From: an uncultured Prevotella sp.
GTDB lineage: Bacteria; Bacteroidota; Bacteroidia; Bacteroidales; Bacteroidaceae
NCBI GenBank assembly: GCA_900315835.1
Contig: ONAR01000002.1
Span: forward strand, 51,261-115,260
Reading direction: 5' to 3'
DNA: 64,000 nt
Under the pieces are notes generated by a model that was given only the letters and a program-made list of their open reading frames with translations, did not search any database and was not told where the DNA came from. The first letter of the stretch is position 1; every line of letters starts with the position of its first letter. The position numbers and the translations under genes were made by a program. Shown one piece after another: positions 1-8,303 of this stretch.

Positions 1-1
1 C

Positions 2-451
2 CAAGCGGTAGAATTCTTTGAGAATGTACCGAATATATTGCAGAAGATAAAGACGTTGCAAGATGTCGGCTTAGGCTATATCAAGCTCGGTCAAAGCTCA
101 ACGACGCTATCAGGCGGTGAGAGCCAGCGCGTGAAGCTCGCCACCGAACTCGCCAAGCGCGACACGGGCCGCACCTTATATATATTAGACGAGCCGACGA
201 CAGGCCTCCATTTCGAGGACATCCGCAACCTGATGATGGTGCTGCAGCAGCTCGTCGACCGCGGCAACACCGTCATTGTCATTGAACACAACCTCGACGT
301 CATCAAGTTGGCTGACTACATCATCGACATGGGGCCCGAAGGCGGGCGCAACGGCGGCCGCGTGCTGTCGACCGGTACCCCCGAGCAGGTGGCGCAAAGC
401 ACGGAGGGCTACACACCACGATTCCTCAAGAAAATGCTGACAAACCATTAA
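2..451 (+). CDS. uvrA: Excinuclease ABC subunit A, C-terminal part
   Basis: This is the last 149 residues of UvrA, the DNA damage sensor of nucleotide excision repair; the gene starts outside the window. What is visible is the second ABC ATPase half: the signature LSGGESQR, the Walker B segment [12 protein letters not shown] and the switch histidine in [10 protein letters not shown], followed by the typical glycine-rich end ([10 protein letters not shown]). UvrA loads UvrB at lesions. The frame is open to the left edge with no stop. The penicillin-binding protein gene begins 7 bp after the stop, so the two are probably co-transcribed although their roles are unrelated. Identification is certain; only the 5' truncation limits it. 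Confidence 0.96.
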   Translation, partial: QAVEFFENVPNILQKIKTLQDVGLGYIKLGQSSTTLSGGESQRVKLATELAKRDTGRTLYILDEPTTGLHFEDIRNLMMVLQQLVDRGNTVIVIEHNLDVIKLADYIIDMGPEGGRNGGRVLSTGTPEQVAQSTEGYTPRFLKKMLTNH

Positions 452-457
452 TCATTC

Positions 458-1633
458 ATGTTCCGACTGTTTTTTACCCATATATTCTTTTTCTGCCTCT
501 TGCCGCTGAGTGCATTGGCGCAGAGCGTCTATCAACTGCCCGCCGACGGTCCCCTCACGGTCAATGCCGGCTTGCAGAAGCTCGCCGAACGATTGTTGCG
601 CGGCAAGCAGGGCAGCATCGTCGCCATCAATCCCGCCAACGGTGAGGTGCTTTGCATGGTGGTGCACAACAAGGTTGACGACAACCTCAACCGCGCCATA
701 TCGATGACTTATTCTCCCGGCTCCACGTTCAAAGTGGCGCAGGCAGCCACACTGCTCACTTTCGGCGCTATCACCACCGAGACCACCTACCCCTGCCACA
801 AGGGCTTTTGGACCAACGGCATCCACATCGGCTGCCACGACCATAAGTCGCCCTTGGCCTTGGTGCAGGCCCTCGGGCAGTCGTGCAACTCGTGGTGGTG
901 CCAAGCCTTCCGCGACTTTGTCGACAACCGCACACTGTACCCCGTCAAGGCCACGGCACTCAATGACTGGCACGACTTCATGTCGAGCATGGGACTGGGG
1001 CATCCGTTGGGCATCGACCTGCCCGACGAGGCTGGCGGACTCATTCCCGACGCCGCTTATCTCGACAAGAGCCACGGCGCATGGAATGGCACCACCATCA
1101 TGTGGCTGGGCATGGGGCAGGGCGAGGTGACCACTACCCCACTCCAACTCTGTAACTTGGCTGCCGTCATCGCCAATCGCGGGCAATGGTTTACACCCCA
1201 CATCCACAAGCTGTCGCCTACCCACCCGCTCGACAGCACCTTCCTCACGCCCCATCAGGCCCGGCCCACGAAAGAAGCATTCGACATTGTCATCGAAGGC
1301 ATGCGCGCGGCCGTCATCAGCGGCACTTGCACCGCCATCCGCAATCCCCACTACAAGGTCTGCGGCAAGACCGGCACCGCGCAGAATGAGGGCCACGACC
1401 ACAGTATCTTCATGGGCTTCGCACCCGAACAGAAACCACGCATCGCCGTCAGCGTCTACGTGGAGAATGGCGGATGGGGAGCCGACCTGGCCTGCCCTTT
1501 AGGTGGACTCATCATGGAGCAATACATCTTGGGCAAGTTATCGGAGGCCTCCGAGGCTATGGTCAGAAAGTGGGAGCGCAAGAATGTTAAAATCAAAGCC
1601 GTCGAGGTTCCCATTATGCTTGACGACCTCTAA
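458..1633 (+). CDS. Short secreted penicillin-binding transpeptidase
   Basis: A 391-residue protein with a cleavable-looking signal peptide (residues 1-21, ending SALAQ) followed almost at once by a penicillin-binding transpeptidase domain. The three active-site motifs are all present: STFK at 89-92, SCN at 142-144 and KTGTAQ at 304-309, so it should acylate D-Ala-D-Ala stem peptides and cross-link peptidoglycan in the periplasm. Class B PBPs usually carry a membrane anchor and an N-terminal dimerisation region and are around 600 residues or more; that region is absent here. Cysteines are unusually frequent (for example at 113, 126, 143 and 148), which could form disulfides after export. It follows uvrA by 7 bp. 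It could be a dedicated accessory enzyme rather than the elongasome PBP2. Confidence 0.85.
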   Translation: MFRLFFTHIFFFCLLPLSALAQSVYQLPADGPLTVNAGLQKLAERLLRGKQGSIVAINPANGEVLCMVVHNKVDDNLNRAISMTYSPGSTFKVAQAATLLTFGAITTETTYPCHKGFWTNGIHIGCHDHKSPLALVQALGQSCNSWWCQAFRDFVDNRTLYPVKATALNDWHDFMSSMGLGHPLGIDLPDEAGGLIPDAAYLDKSHGAWNGTTIMWLGMGQGEVTTTPLQLCNLAAVIANRGQWFTPHIHKLSPTHPLDSTFLTPHQARPTKEAFDIVIEGMRAAVISGTCTAIRNPHYKVCGKTGTAQNEGHDHSIFMGFAPEQKPRIAVSVYVENGGWGADLACPLGGLIMEQYILGKLSEASEAMVRKWERKNVKIKAVEVPIMLDDL

Positions 1634-1748
1634 AAGCACTGGTGACGCCCTCTAAAAGCACAGGCAATGACCTTGATAGAATTGGAGAGGCTCACTAAAG
1701 AATTGGAGAAAAATAAGCGATAAAGCGACTTATCTAAAAAAAATAAGC

Positions 1749-1756
1749 TAACTTTG
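1749..1756 (+). promoter_or_regulatory. Bacteroidota -7 box for the aminotransferase gene
   Basis: TAACTTTG matches the Bacteroidota consensus TAnnTTTG and lies 36 bp upstream of the ATG at 1793. It rules out the in-frame TTG at 1754 as a start, because that codon is inside the box. No clear -33 TTG is seen. Confidence 0.7.
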
Positions 1757-1792
1757 CGCTATCTAAACATCGATAAATATAGAAATAGCATT

Positions 1793-2995
1793 ATGCCAGA
1801 GATATCAGTTCGTGGGTTGGAAATGCCATTGTCGCCTATACGCAAGCTCGCACCGCTTGCTGCAGCAGCCAAGGCAAGAGGTATCAATGTCTACCATCTT
1901 AACATTGGTCAGCCCGACCTGCCTACACCGCAAGTAGGCCTCGATGCACTCAAGCATATCGACCGGAAGATTTTGGAGTATTCGCCCTCGCAGGGCTTCC
2001 TTTCCTATCGCGAGAAGCTGGTGAAGTACTACGCCAAATACGACATCAATGTCACCCCCGACGAAATCATCATCACCTCGGGCGGCTCTGAGGCTGTGCT
2101 TTTCTCTTTCATGAGCTGCCTCAATCCCGGTGACGAGATCATTGTGCCTGAACCTGCCTACGCCAACTACATGGCTTTCGCCATCTCAGCCGGTGCCAAG
2201 ATACGCACCATCGCCACAACCATCGAGGAGGGCTTCTCACTGCCCAAGGTGGAGAAGTTTGAGGAGCTCATCAACGACAAGACCCGCGCCATCATGATCT
2301 GCAACCCCAATAACCCGACGGGCTATCTCTATACGCGGCGCGAGATGAACCAGATACGCGACTTGGTTAAGAAATACGACCTCTACCTCTTCTCTGACGA
2401 GGTCTACCGCGAATACATCTATACGGGCAGCCCCTATATCAGCGCGATGCACCTGAAAGGAATCGAGAACAACGTCATCCTCATCGACTCGGTGTCGAAG
2501 CGCTATTCCGAGTGCGGCATCCGCGTCGGCGCCCTCATCACCCACAACGAGGCCGTTCGTAAGGCCGTGATGAAGTTCTGCCAGGCGCGTCTCTCCCCAC
2601 CCCTTATTGGCCAGATTGTGGCCGAAGCGTCGCTCGATGCTCCTGAGGAATACTACCGCACCGTCTACGATGAATATGTCGAGCGCCGTAAGTGCCTCAT
2701 TGACGGACTCAACCGCATCCCCGGTGTCTATTCGCCCATCCCTATGGGAGCCTTCTACACGGTGGCGCAGCTGCCTGTCGATGACTCCGAGAAATTCTGC
2801 CGCTGGTGCCTCGAGGAGTTCAGCTATGAGGGCAGCACGGTGATGATGGCGCCCGCAGCCGGCTTCTACACCACTCCCGGCGTTGGGCGCAATCAGGTGA
2901 GAATAGCCTACGTGCTCAAGCAGGAAGATTTGAAGAAAGCGCTGGTTGTATTGAGCAAGGCGCTGGAGGCTTATCCAGGGAGGACCGCCGAATGA
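1793..2995 (+). CDS. Class I/II PLP-dependent aminotransferase
   Basis: A 400-residue fold-type I aminotransferase, transferring amino groups between an amino acid and a 2-oxo acid in the cytoplasm. The cofactor lysine is Lys236 in SVSKRYSECGIRVG, and the family landmarks LNIGQPDLPTP, the substrate-loop segment NPNNPTGYLYT and SDEVYREY are present. The ATG at 1793 is preferred because the promoter box lies just upstream. The substrate cannot be read from sequence; aspartate/aromatic-type enzymes are the nearest idea. Its last codons overlap the start of the following permease gene by 4 bp (ATGA), which implies translational coupling. Confidence 0.9.
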   Translation: MPEISVRGLEMPLSPIRKLAPLAAAAKARGINVYHLNIGQPDLPTPQVGLDALKHIDRKILEYSPSQGFLSYREKLVKYYAKYDINVTPDEIIITSGGSEAVLFSFMSCLNPGDEIIVPEPAYANYMAFAISAGAKIRTIATTIEEGFSLPKVEKFEELINDKTRAIMICNPNNPTGYLYTRREMNQIRDLVKKYDLYLFSDEVYREYIYTGSPYISAMHLKGIENNVILIDSVSKRYSECGIRVGALITHNEAVRKAVMKFCQARLSPPLIGQIVAEASLDAPEEYYRTVYDEYVERRKCLIDGLNRIPGVYSPIPMGAFYTVAQLPVDDSEKFCRWCLEEFSYEGSTVMMAPAAGFYTTPGVGRNQVRIAYVLKQEDLKKALVVLSKALEAYPGRTAE

Positions 2996-4242
2996 ATTTT
3001 CCCCTTTTCATCGCAACCCGACTCTATCGCTCGCAAGGCGGCGACAAGCGTAAGGTCTCGCGCCCTGCCATCAAGATAGCCACCGCAGGCGTCACTATCG
3101 GCCTCGCCGTGATGATTGTGTCGGTGTTTGTCGTCCTCGGCTTCAAGCATACCATCCGCAACAAGGTCATTGGTTTCGGCAGCCATATTCAGGTTGCCAA
3201 TTTCATCGGTCAGACAGCTTCAGAGCAATACCCCATTCAGATGGACGACAGCATGATGCAGGTCATTCGCGGCATCAACGGTGTGAAGCATGTCGAGCGC
3301 TTTGCCTACAAGCAAGGCATCTTGAAGACTGACAACGACTTCCTCGGCGTCATTCTCAAAGGTGTCGGACCCGAATACGACTCCACGTTTATCCATTCTA
3401 ATATGGTGGCCGGCAGCTTTCCCCGCTTATCCGACAAGCAGGCTTCCAACGACATCGTCATCTCTCAGAGCATCGCTGACAAGCTGAAGGTGAAGCAGGG
3501 GCAGCGCATCTTCGCCTATTTCATCGACAACAACGGCGTACGCATCCGCAGATTCACCATCGCCGGTGTCTATCAGACCAATCTCAGCCAATACGACAGC
3601 TACATCTGCTTCACCGACCTCTATACGGCCGTCAAGCTCAATGGCTGGGAACCTGACCAGGCCTCAGGCGCCGAGATCACCGTCAACGACTTCAACCGCG
3701 TCGACGAAGTGGAGCAGCGCTTCATCGCCAAGGTCAACAAGACCACCGACCACTACGGCGAGACCTATTCCTCGCAGACCATACAAGATATCAATCCGCA
3801 GATCTTCCAATGGCTCGACCTGCTCGACATGAACGTGTGGATCATCCTCGCGCTGATGACCGCTGTTGCCGGCGTGACGATGATTTCCGGACTGCTCATC
3901 ATCATCCTTGAGCGCACCACGATGATCGGCGTGCTGAAGGCCCTCGGCGCCCGCAACGCCACCATACGCCACACGTTTATGTGGTTCGCTACGTTCATCA
4001 TCGGGCGAGGCCTGCTCTATGGCAATATCCTCGGCGTGGGACTGAGCCTGCTGCAGCATTACTTCGGCATCGTCAAGCTCGACCCTGCCACGTATTACGT
4101 CAGCACTGTCCCCATCGAACTCAACATCCCTGCCCTGCTGCTGCTAAACGTGGCTACGCTGCTCATCAGTGTCTTCGTGCTCATCGCTCCGAGCTATCTC
4201 ATTGCCCATATCCATCCGGCAAGAAGCATGCGCTACGAGTAA
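2992..4242 (+). CDS. FtsX-like ABC permease, LolC/LolE type
   Basis: A 416-residue inner-membrane protein with one N-terminal membrane segment (about residues 29-52), a large periplasmic MacB-PCD-like domain (about 55-270) and three C-terminal segments (about 280-305, 325-355 and 375-405). This is the LolC/LolE architecture; such permeases work with a LolD ATPase and extract lipoproteins from the inner membrane. No ATPase gene lies next to it, so it would have to use a partner encoded elsewhere. It starts inside the aminotransferase stop codon (ATGA overlap), and both are presumably on one mRNA. Other FtsX-family roles cannot be excluded. Confidence 0.85.
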   Translation: MNFPLFIATRLYRSQGGDKRKVSRPAIKIATAGVTIGLAVMIVSVFVVLGFKHTIRNKVIGFGSHIQVANFIGQTASEQYPIQMDDSMMQVIRGINGVKHVERFAYKQGILKTDNDFLGVILKGVGPEYDSTFIHSNMVAGSFPRLSDKQASNDIVISQSIADKLKVKQGQRIFAYFIDNNGVRIRRFTIAGVYQTNLSQYDSYICFTDLYTAVKLNGWEPDQASGAEITVNDFNRVDEVEQRFIAKVNKTTDHYGETYSSQTIQDINPQIFQWLDLLDMNVWIILALMTAVAGVTMISGLLIIILERTTMIGVLKALGARNATIRHTFMWFATFIIGRGLLYGNILGVGLSLLQHYFGIVKLDPATYYVSTVPIELNIPALLLLNVATLLISVFVLIAPSYLIAHIHPARSMRYE

Positions 4243-4289
4243 AAACCATAGAAAAGTGGGTACGTCAATCAAAATAATGCACAGTTTTC

Positions 4290-4320
4290 TTGCGAGTGTG
4301 CAGTTTTGATATTACCTTTG
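4290..4320 (+). promoter_or_regulatory. Promoter of the acyl-CoA synthetase pair
   Basis: A TTG at 4290-4292 and TACCTTTG at 4313-4320 are separated by 20 bp, a good Bacteroidota -33/-7 pair. The apparent upstream start codon at 4290 is the -33 element itself, so translation begins at the ATG at 4344, 23 bp after the -7 box. Confidence 0.8.
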
Positions 4321-4343
4321 CACAGAATTTAGATGATTGTGCA

Positions 4344-6011
4344 ATGGTAGACAAGCCAAGTTTCAATATTATGGTCGAGGAGACCATCCGCAACAACTGG
4401 GAGAAGGACGCGCTCACCGATTACAAGGGCGCCACTCTTCAATACCACGATGTCGCACGGAAAATTGAGAAGCTGCATATCTTGTTTGAGCATTCAGGAC
4501 TCAAGCAAGGTGACAAAGTCGCATTGTGTGGCCGCAACAGCTCAGCATGGGCCTGCGCTTTCCTTGCCACCCTCACCTATGGTGCCGTAGCCGTGCCCGT
4601 ACAGCATGAGTTCAAGCCCGACCAGGTTTATGAGATTGTCAACCATTCCGAGGCCAGGCTGCTCTTTGTGGGTGATGTCGTGTCGACCACACTCGACTAC
4701 GACAAGATGCCCCATTTGGAAGGCGTCGTCTACATCCCCGACTATTCACTCGTTGTCTCGCGCACCGAGCAGCTCACCTACGCCCGCGAGCATCTCAACG
4801 AAATCTACGGCATCAAATACCCGAAATATTTCCGCAAGGAGCATATCCACTACTATGCCGACAGCCCCGAAGAACTGGCGCTCATCAACTACACCAGCGG
4901 CACCACAGGCTTCTCCAAGGGCGTGATGCTTCCTTACCGGTGCATGTGGAGCAACATCGTTTATCTGAAGCGCGTCCTCGGCAGCAGGCTCGACCCCAAC
5001 AACCGAAGCGTGCTGGCCATCCTGCCCATGGCCCACATGTATGGGTTGAGTTGTGAATTCCTGCTGCAGTTCTTCATGGGCAACCACATCTTCTTTCTTA
5101 CGCGTCTGCCCAGCCCCACCATCATTCAGGCCGCTTTCACCGACATCCATCCCTCCATCATCGTCTCCGTGCCACTGGTCATCGAGAAGATTATCCGCAA
5201 GAAAGTTTTCCCCTTGCTCAACAGCCGCATCAAGATGCTGATGAAGATGCCCGGTATCGGCAAGAAGGTGAGAGAACACCTCTGCCAGCAGGTGATGGAC
5301 ATCATGGGTGGCAAGGCGTATGAGGTGATTGTCGGTGGCGCTGGATTGAGCCGCGAGATTGAGGACTTTCTCGTCAGCATCGGCTTCCCCATCACCGTGG
5401 GCTATGGCACCACCGAGACCGGACCTATGATTTCTTACAGCGACTGGCACGACTTCGTACCCGCGAGCTGCGGCACCGTAGCCGACAACATGGAGTTGAA
5501 GGTGCTGAGCAACGATCCCGAGAACATTCCCGGCGAAGTGGTCACGCGCGGACTCAACGTCATGCTGGGCTACTTCCACAACGAGGAGGCCACCAAGGCC
5601 GTCATCGACGAGGATGGCTGGTTCCACACCGGCGACCTGGGCAAGATGAGTCCCGACGGCCACCTGTTTATCATGGGCCGCATCAAGAACATGTTGCTCG
5701 GCTCCAACGGCCAGAACGTCTACCCCGAGGAAATCGAGTTTAAGCTCAACGCTATGACCTTGGTTGCTGAGAGTCTCATTATTCAGAAGGGTGACAAGCT
5801 CGTCGGCCTCGTTCATCCCGATCTCGAGGAAGCCTCCAACCTTGGTTTCACCGAGGATGACCTGCAGAGTGTGATGAATGAGAACCTTAAGCAGCTCAAC
5901 AAGGAGTTGCCCTCATTCTGCAAACTCAGCGAAATCAAGCTGCATAACACCGAGTTTGAGAAGACGCCGAAGAAATCAATCAAGAGATATCTTTATCAGA
6001 ATGCCGTGTAA
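4344..6011 (+). CDS. AMP-forming long-chain acyl-CoA synthetase, copy 1
   Basis: A 555-residue member of the adenylate-forming (ANL) superfamily. It should activate a carboxylic acid, probably a fatty acid, to the acyl-AMP and then the CoA thioester. The nucleotide loop YTSGTTGFSKG lies near residue 182, the GYGTTETGP motif near 353, the GWFHTGDLG hinge motif near 430, and the adenylation lysine is in the terminal EFEKTPKKSIKRYL. The gene is directly followed, 46 bp later, by a close paralogue, so it is one of a tandem duplicated pair. An acyl-ACP synthetase or another acid substrate remains possible. Confidence 0.88.
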   Translation: MVDKPSFNIMVEETIRNNWEKDALTDYKGATLQYHDVARKIEKLHILFEHSGLKQGDKVALCGRNSSAWACAFLATLTYGAVAVPVQHEFKPDQVYEIVNHSEARLLFVGDVVSTTLDYDKMPHLEGVVYIPDYSLVVSRTEQLTYAREHLNEIYGIKYPKYFRKEHIHYYADSPEELALINYTSGTTGFSKGVMLPYRCMWSNIVYLKRVLGSRLDPNNRSVLAILPMAHMYGLSCEFLLQFFMGNHIFFLTRLPSPTIIQAAFTDIHPSIIVSVPLVIEKIIRKKVFPLLNSRIKMLMKMPGIGKKVREHLCQQVMDIMGGKAYEVIVGGAGLSREIEDFLVSIGFPITVGYGTTETGPMISYSDWHDFVPASCGTVADNMELKVLSNDPENIPGEVVTRGLNVMLGYFHNEEATKAVIDEDGWFHTGDLGKMSPDGHLFIMGRIKNMLLGSNGQNVYPEEIEFKLNAMTLVAESLIIQKGDKLVGLVHPDLEEASNLGFTEDDLQSVMNENLKQLNKELPSFCKLSEIKLHNTEFEKTPKKSIKRYLYQNAV

Positions 6012-6057
6012 ATCCATGCACGCTTCCGTTTAACTTCAATAGAAAACAAATACCGAT

Positions 6058-7722
6058 ATGGAACAAATACCAAGCTTCAATCAGCTTATCCAGGATAGTA
6101 TCATCCGCAACTGGGACCGCGATGCACTGACCGATTATAAGGGTGCGACACTACAGTATCACGACGTAGCGCGCAAGATTGAGAAACTGCACATCATGTT
6201 CGAGAGTTCCGGCGTGCAGAAGGGCGATAAGATAGCGCTCTGCGGCCGCAACAGTGCGGCATGGGCCTCGGCTTTCCTGGCCATCCTCACCTATGGAGCC
6301 ATCGCCGTGCCCATACTCCACGAGTTCACGCCCGACCAAATCCACAACATCGTCAACCATTCCGACGCCAAACTGCTCTTCGCCGGCGACGTCGTGGCCA
6401 CGCAGATTGACCCCACCAAGATGCCAAAACTCGAGGGCATCATCTACATCCCCGACTATTCGCTCATCATCTCGCGCACCGAGAAGCTTACCTATGCACG
6501 CGAGCACCTCAACGAGATGTTTGGCCATAAATATCCGAAATACTTCCGCAAGGAGCACGTGCATTATTATATTGAACAGAATCCCGACGAATTGGCGCTC
6601 ATCAACTACACCAGCGGCACGACGGGTTTCTCCAAGGGTGTCATGCTGCCCTACCGCTCGTTGTGGAGCAACGCCGACTTTGCCGTGCATGTGCTGGGCA
6701 CCAAAATCAAGGCCGGAGACAACGTCATCAGCATCCTGCCCATGGCCCACATGTATGGCATGTCATTTGAGTTTCTGTTCGAGTTTCTCAAGGGCTGCCA
6801 CATCTATTACCTGACGCGCATCCCCTCTCCGGCCATCATCGCGGCTGCCTTCGCCGACGTGCGCCCTGTGATCATCATCTCGGTGCCGCTGATTATTGAG
6901 AAAATCATCAAGAAGAAAGTCTTCCCCAAGCTGCAGGACCCTCGCATGCGACTGCTCACGCGCATGCCCGGCATCAACCGGAAAGTGTTTGAGCGCATCA
7001 ATGAGCAGGTGACGCAGGCCTTCGGCGGCCGTTTTATCGAGGTCATCATTGGCGGCGCGGCCTTCAGTCAGGAGGTGGAGCAGTTCCTTCACCGCATCGG
7101 CTTCCGCTACACCGTGGGCTACGGCGCCACCGAGTGCGGTCCCATCATCGGCTACGAGTACTGGAGCCGGTTCGTGCCCGGTTCGTGTGGTAAAGCAGCC
7201 TATCACATGCAGGTGAAAATTGTCAGCCGCGACCCGGCCAATGTTCCCGGAGAGATACTCTGCAAGGGCCCCAACGTGATGCTCGGCTATTACAAAAACG
7301 AGGAGGCCACCAAGGCTGCCATCGACGCTGACGGCTGGTTCCATACGGGTGACCTCGGTCTGATGGATGCCAACGGCAACATCTTCATCAAAGGCCGCTC
7401 TAAGAACATGTTGCTCGGCTCCAACGGTCAGAACATCTACCCTGAGGAAATCGAGGATAAGCTCAACTCACTGACGCTGGTCAACGAGAGCGTCGTCATT
7501 CAGGAGGGCGATAAGCTCGTCGGTCTCGTTCATCCCGACTACGATGCCGCGAAATCGATGGGGCTCAACGATGCCGATATCAAGGAAATCATGGAGGCCA
7601 ACCGCAAGACGCTCAACGCCGAGCAACCCGCCTACTGCCATCTTACGGAGATCCGCATCCACGAGGACGAGTTTGAGAAGACCCCAAAGCGCTCCATCAA
7701 GCGCTTCCTCTACACGAAATAA
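6058..7722 (+). CDS. AMP-forming long-chain acyl-CoA synthetase, copy 2
   Basis: A 554-residue paralogue of the preceding enzyme, colinear along its whole length with very few length differences. The same motifs occur (YTSGTTGFSKG, YGATECGP, GWFHTGDLG, EFEKTPKRSIKRFL). Long identical blocks such as DALTDYKGATLQYHDVARKI show the duplication clearly, while the middle third, which usually shapes the acyl pocket, has diverged more (RLPSPTIIQAAF against RIPSPAIIAAAF). TECGP replaces TETGP. No separate promoter is seen in the 46-bp spacer, so the pair is probably one transcript. Different acyl-chain preference is a reasonable inference, not shown. Confidence 0.88.
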   Translation: MEQIPSFNQLIQDSIIRNWDRDALTDYKGATLQYHDVARKIEKLHIMFESSGVQKGDKIALCGRNSAAWASAFLAILTYGAIAVPILHEFTPDQIHNIVNHSDAKLLFAGDVVATQIDPTKMPKLEGIIYIPDYSLIISRTEKLTYAREHLNEMFGHKYPKYFRKEHVHYYIEQNPDELALINYTSGTTGFSKGVMLPYRSLWSNADFAVHVLGTKIKAGDNVISILPMAHMYGMSFEFLFEFLKGCHIYYLTRIPSPAIIAAAFADVRPVIIISVPLIIEKIIKKKVFPKLQDPRMRLLTRMPGINRKVFERINEQVTQAFGGRFIEVIIGGAAFSQEVEQFLHRIGFRYTVGYGATECGPIIGYEYWSRFVPGSCGKAAYHMQVKIVSRDPANVPGEILCKGPNVMLGYYKNEEATKAAIDADGWFHTGDLGLMDANGNIFIKGRSKNMLLGSNGQNIYPEEIEDKLNSLTLVNESVVIQEGDKLVGLVHPDYDAAKSMGLNDADIKEIMEANRKTLNAEQPAYCHLTEIRIHEDEFEKTPKRSIKRFLYTK

Positions 7723-7946
7723 GTGCGCGCCCCCACCGGGCGCATCTCCACCCCTTCATCTCTTCAGTTCTCATCTGTTTTCACGCCGCAAAGATACGAC
7801 AAATTCCCGAACATTGGTGCATTTTAGCCCCATCCGCCGCACATAGTTTCCCTATTCGTTGAAAATCAAATAATTACGCATGCTCCGCAGCCTTCACGCG
7901 CAATCTTTTGACTGGCTGATGGCAATTGGTTGGCAGGAATTTCATC

Positions 7947-8074
7947 CAGTGTAGTGGCCGGTCTTGTGCCGGCCACCAGCCGCATCGGTATTAATCGGTA
8001 TTAATTGGTCGTTCGGCGGTCGTTTGGCGGTCGTTCGGCGGCTGGTGGCCGGCACAAGACCGGCCACTACACTG
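7947..8074. repeat. REPIN-like element: 37-bp perfect inverted repeat
   Basis: Positions 7947-7983 and 8038-8074 are perfect reverse complements (37 bp each) around a 54-bp centre. Each arm itself contains a hairpin with 8-bp stems (GTGGCCGG and CCGGCCAC) around 7 bp: 7954-7976 on the left, 8045-8067 on the right. Two inverted REP-like palindromes facing each other is the organisation called REPIN or BIME. The centre carries two exact 10-bp repeats (ATCGGTATTA at 7984 and 7994) and, running into the right arm, three 11-bp repeats (GGTCGTTCGGC at 8007, 8018 with one change, and 8029). REP elements are mobilised by RAYT transposases; none is encoded here. Confidence 0.75.
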
Positions 8075-8080
8075 CTACCA

Positions 8081-8291
8081 AGGTTGCATACCTCCACGGA
8101 CTTTATCCGCTGCGCCAAAAGACGTGGCCGAGGCGCTGGAATATGCTAACCCGCAAAAGGCTTTACGCGACCACGTTGACGAGGAGGATAAAGGGTTGAA
8201 CGAATCGTTCACCCCCGGAGGAACACAGAAGATTATCTTCATCAACGAAAAGCTTAAGAAAATTGGCATCCTGCCCATCATCCGACAATGA
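8081..8291 (+). pseudogene. Remnant of a BRO-N domain (phage antirepressor-like) gene
   Basis: Reading from 8121 gives DVAEALEYANPQKALRDHV and then DEEDKGLNESFTPGGTQK, IIFINEKLKK and a stop at 8289-8291. This is recognisably the BRO-N domain of phage and plasmid antirepressor-like proteins. The residues that should precede it (FIRCAK, 8102-8119) are in another frame, one base away, so there is a frameshift at about 8120. The N-terminus and everything after the domain are missing, and no start codon or ribosome site is apparent. It ends 12 bp from the uvrD stop. It is best read as prophage or mobile-element debris. Confidence 0.7.
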
Positions 8292-8303
8292 GCTGGTCCC
8301 TTT

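Larger units (their letters stand above)
7723..8303. other. Gene-free region with mobile-element debris
   Basis: This 581-bp stretch between the synthetase pair and the converging uvrD gene has no intact gene. It holds a weak GC hairpin just after the synthetase stop (7724-7744), a REPIN-like double palindrome (7947-8074) and the remnant of a BRO-N domain gene (8081-8291). The bases between 7745 and 7946 show nothing I can name. Confidence 0.7.

Noticed and set aside
452-1402. Long open frames on the strand opposite genes, for example opposite the PBP gene and opposite 4746-5816.
   Set aside because: They follow the codon pattern of the real gene on the other strand, give low-complexity His/Asp/Val-rich proteins and lack start signals; shadows of GC-rich third positions.
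1668-1724. Possible 18-codon ORF (MTLIELERL...) and a repeated TCTAAAAGCAC segment between the PBP and aminotransferase genes.
   Set aside because: Very short, no ribosome site, and the repeats are only about 11 bp; probably 3' tail sequence of the PBP gene.
7789-7796. Minus-strand -7-like box (TATCTTTG) that would drive antisense RNA into the second acyl-CoA synthetase gene.
   Set aside because: No -33 element at the right distance and no gene downstream in that direction; likely a chance match.
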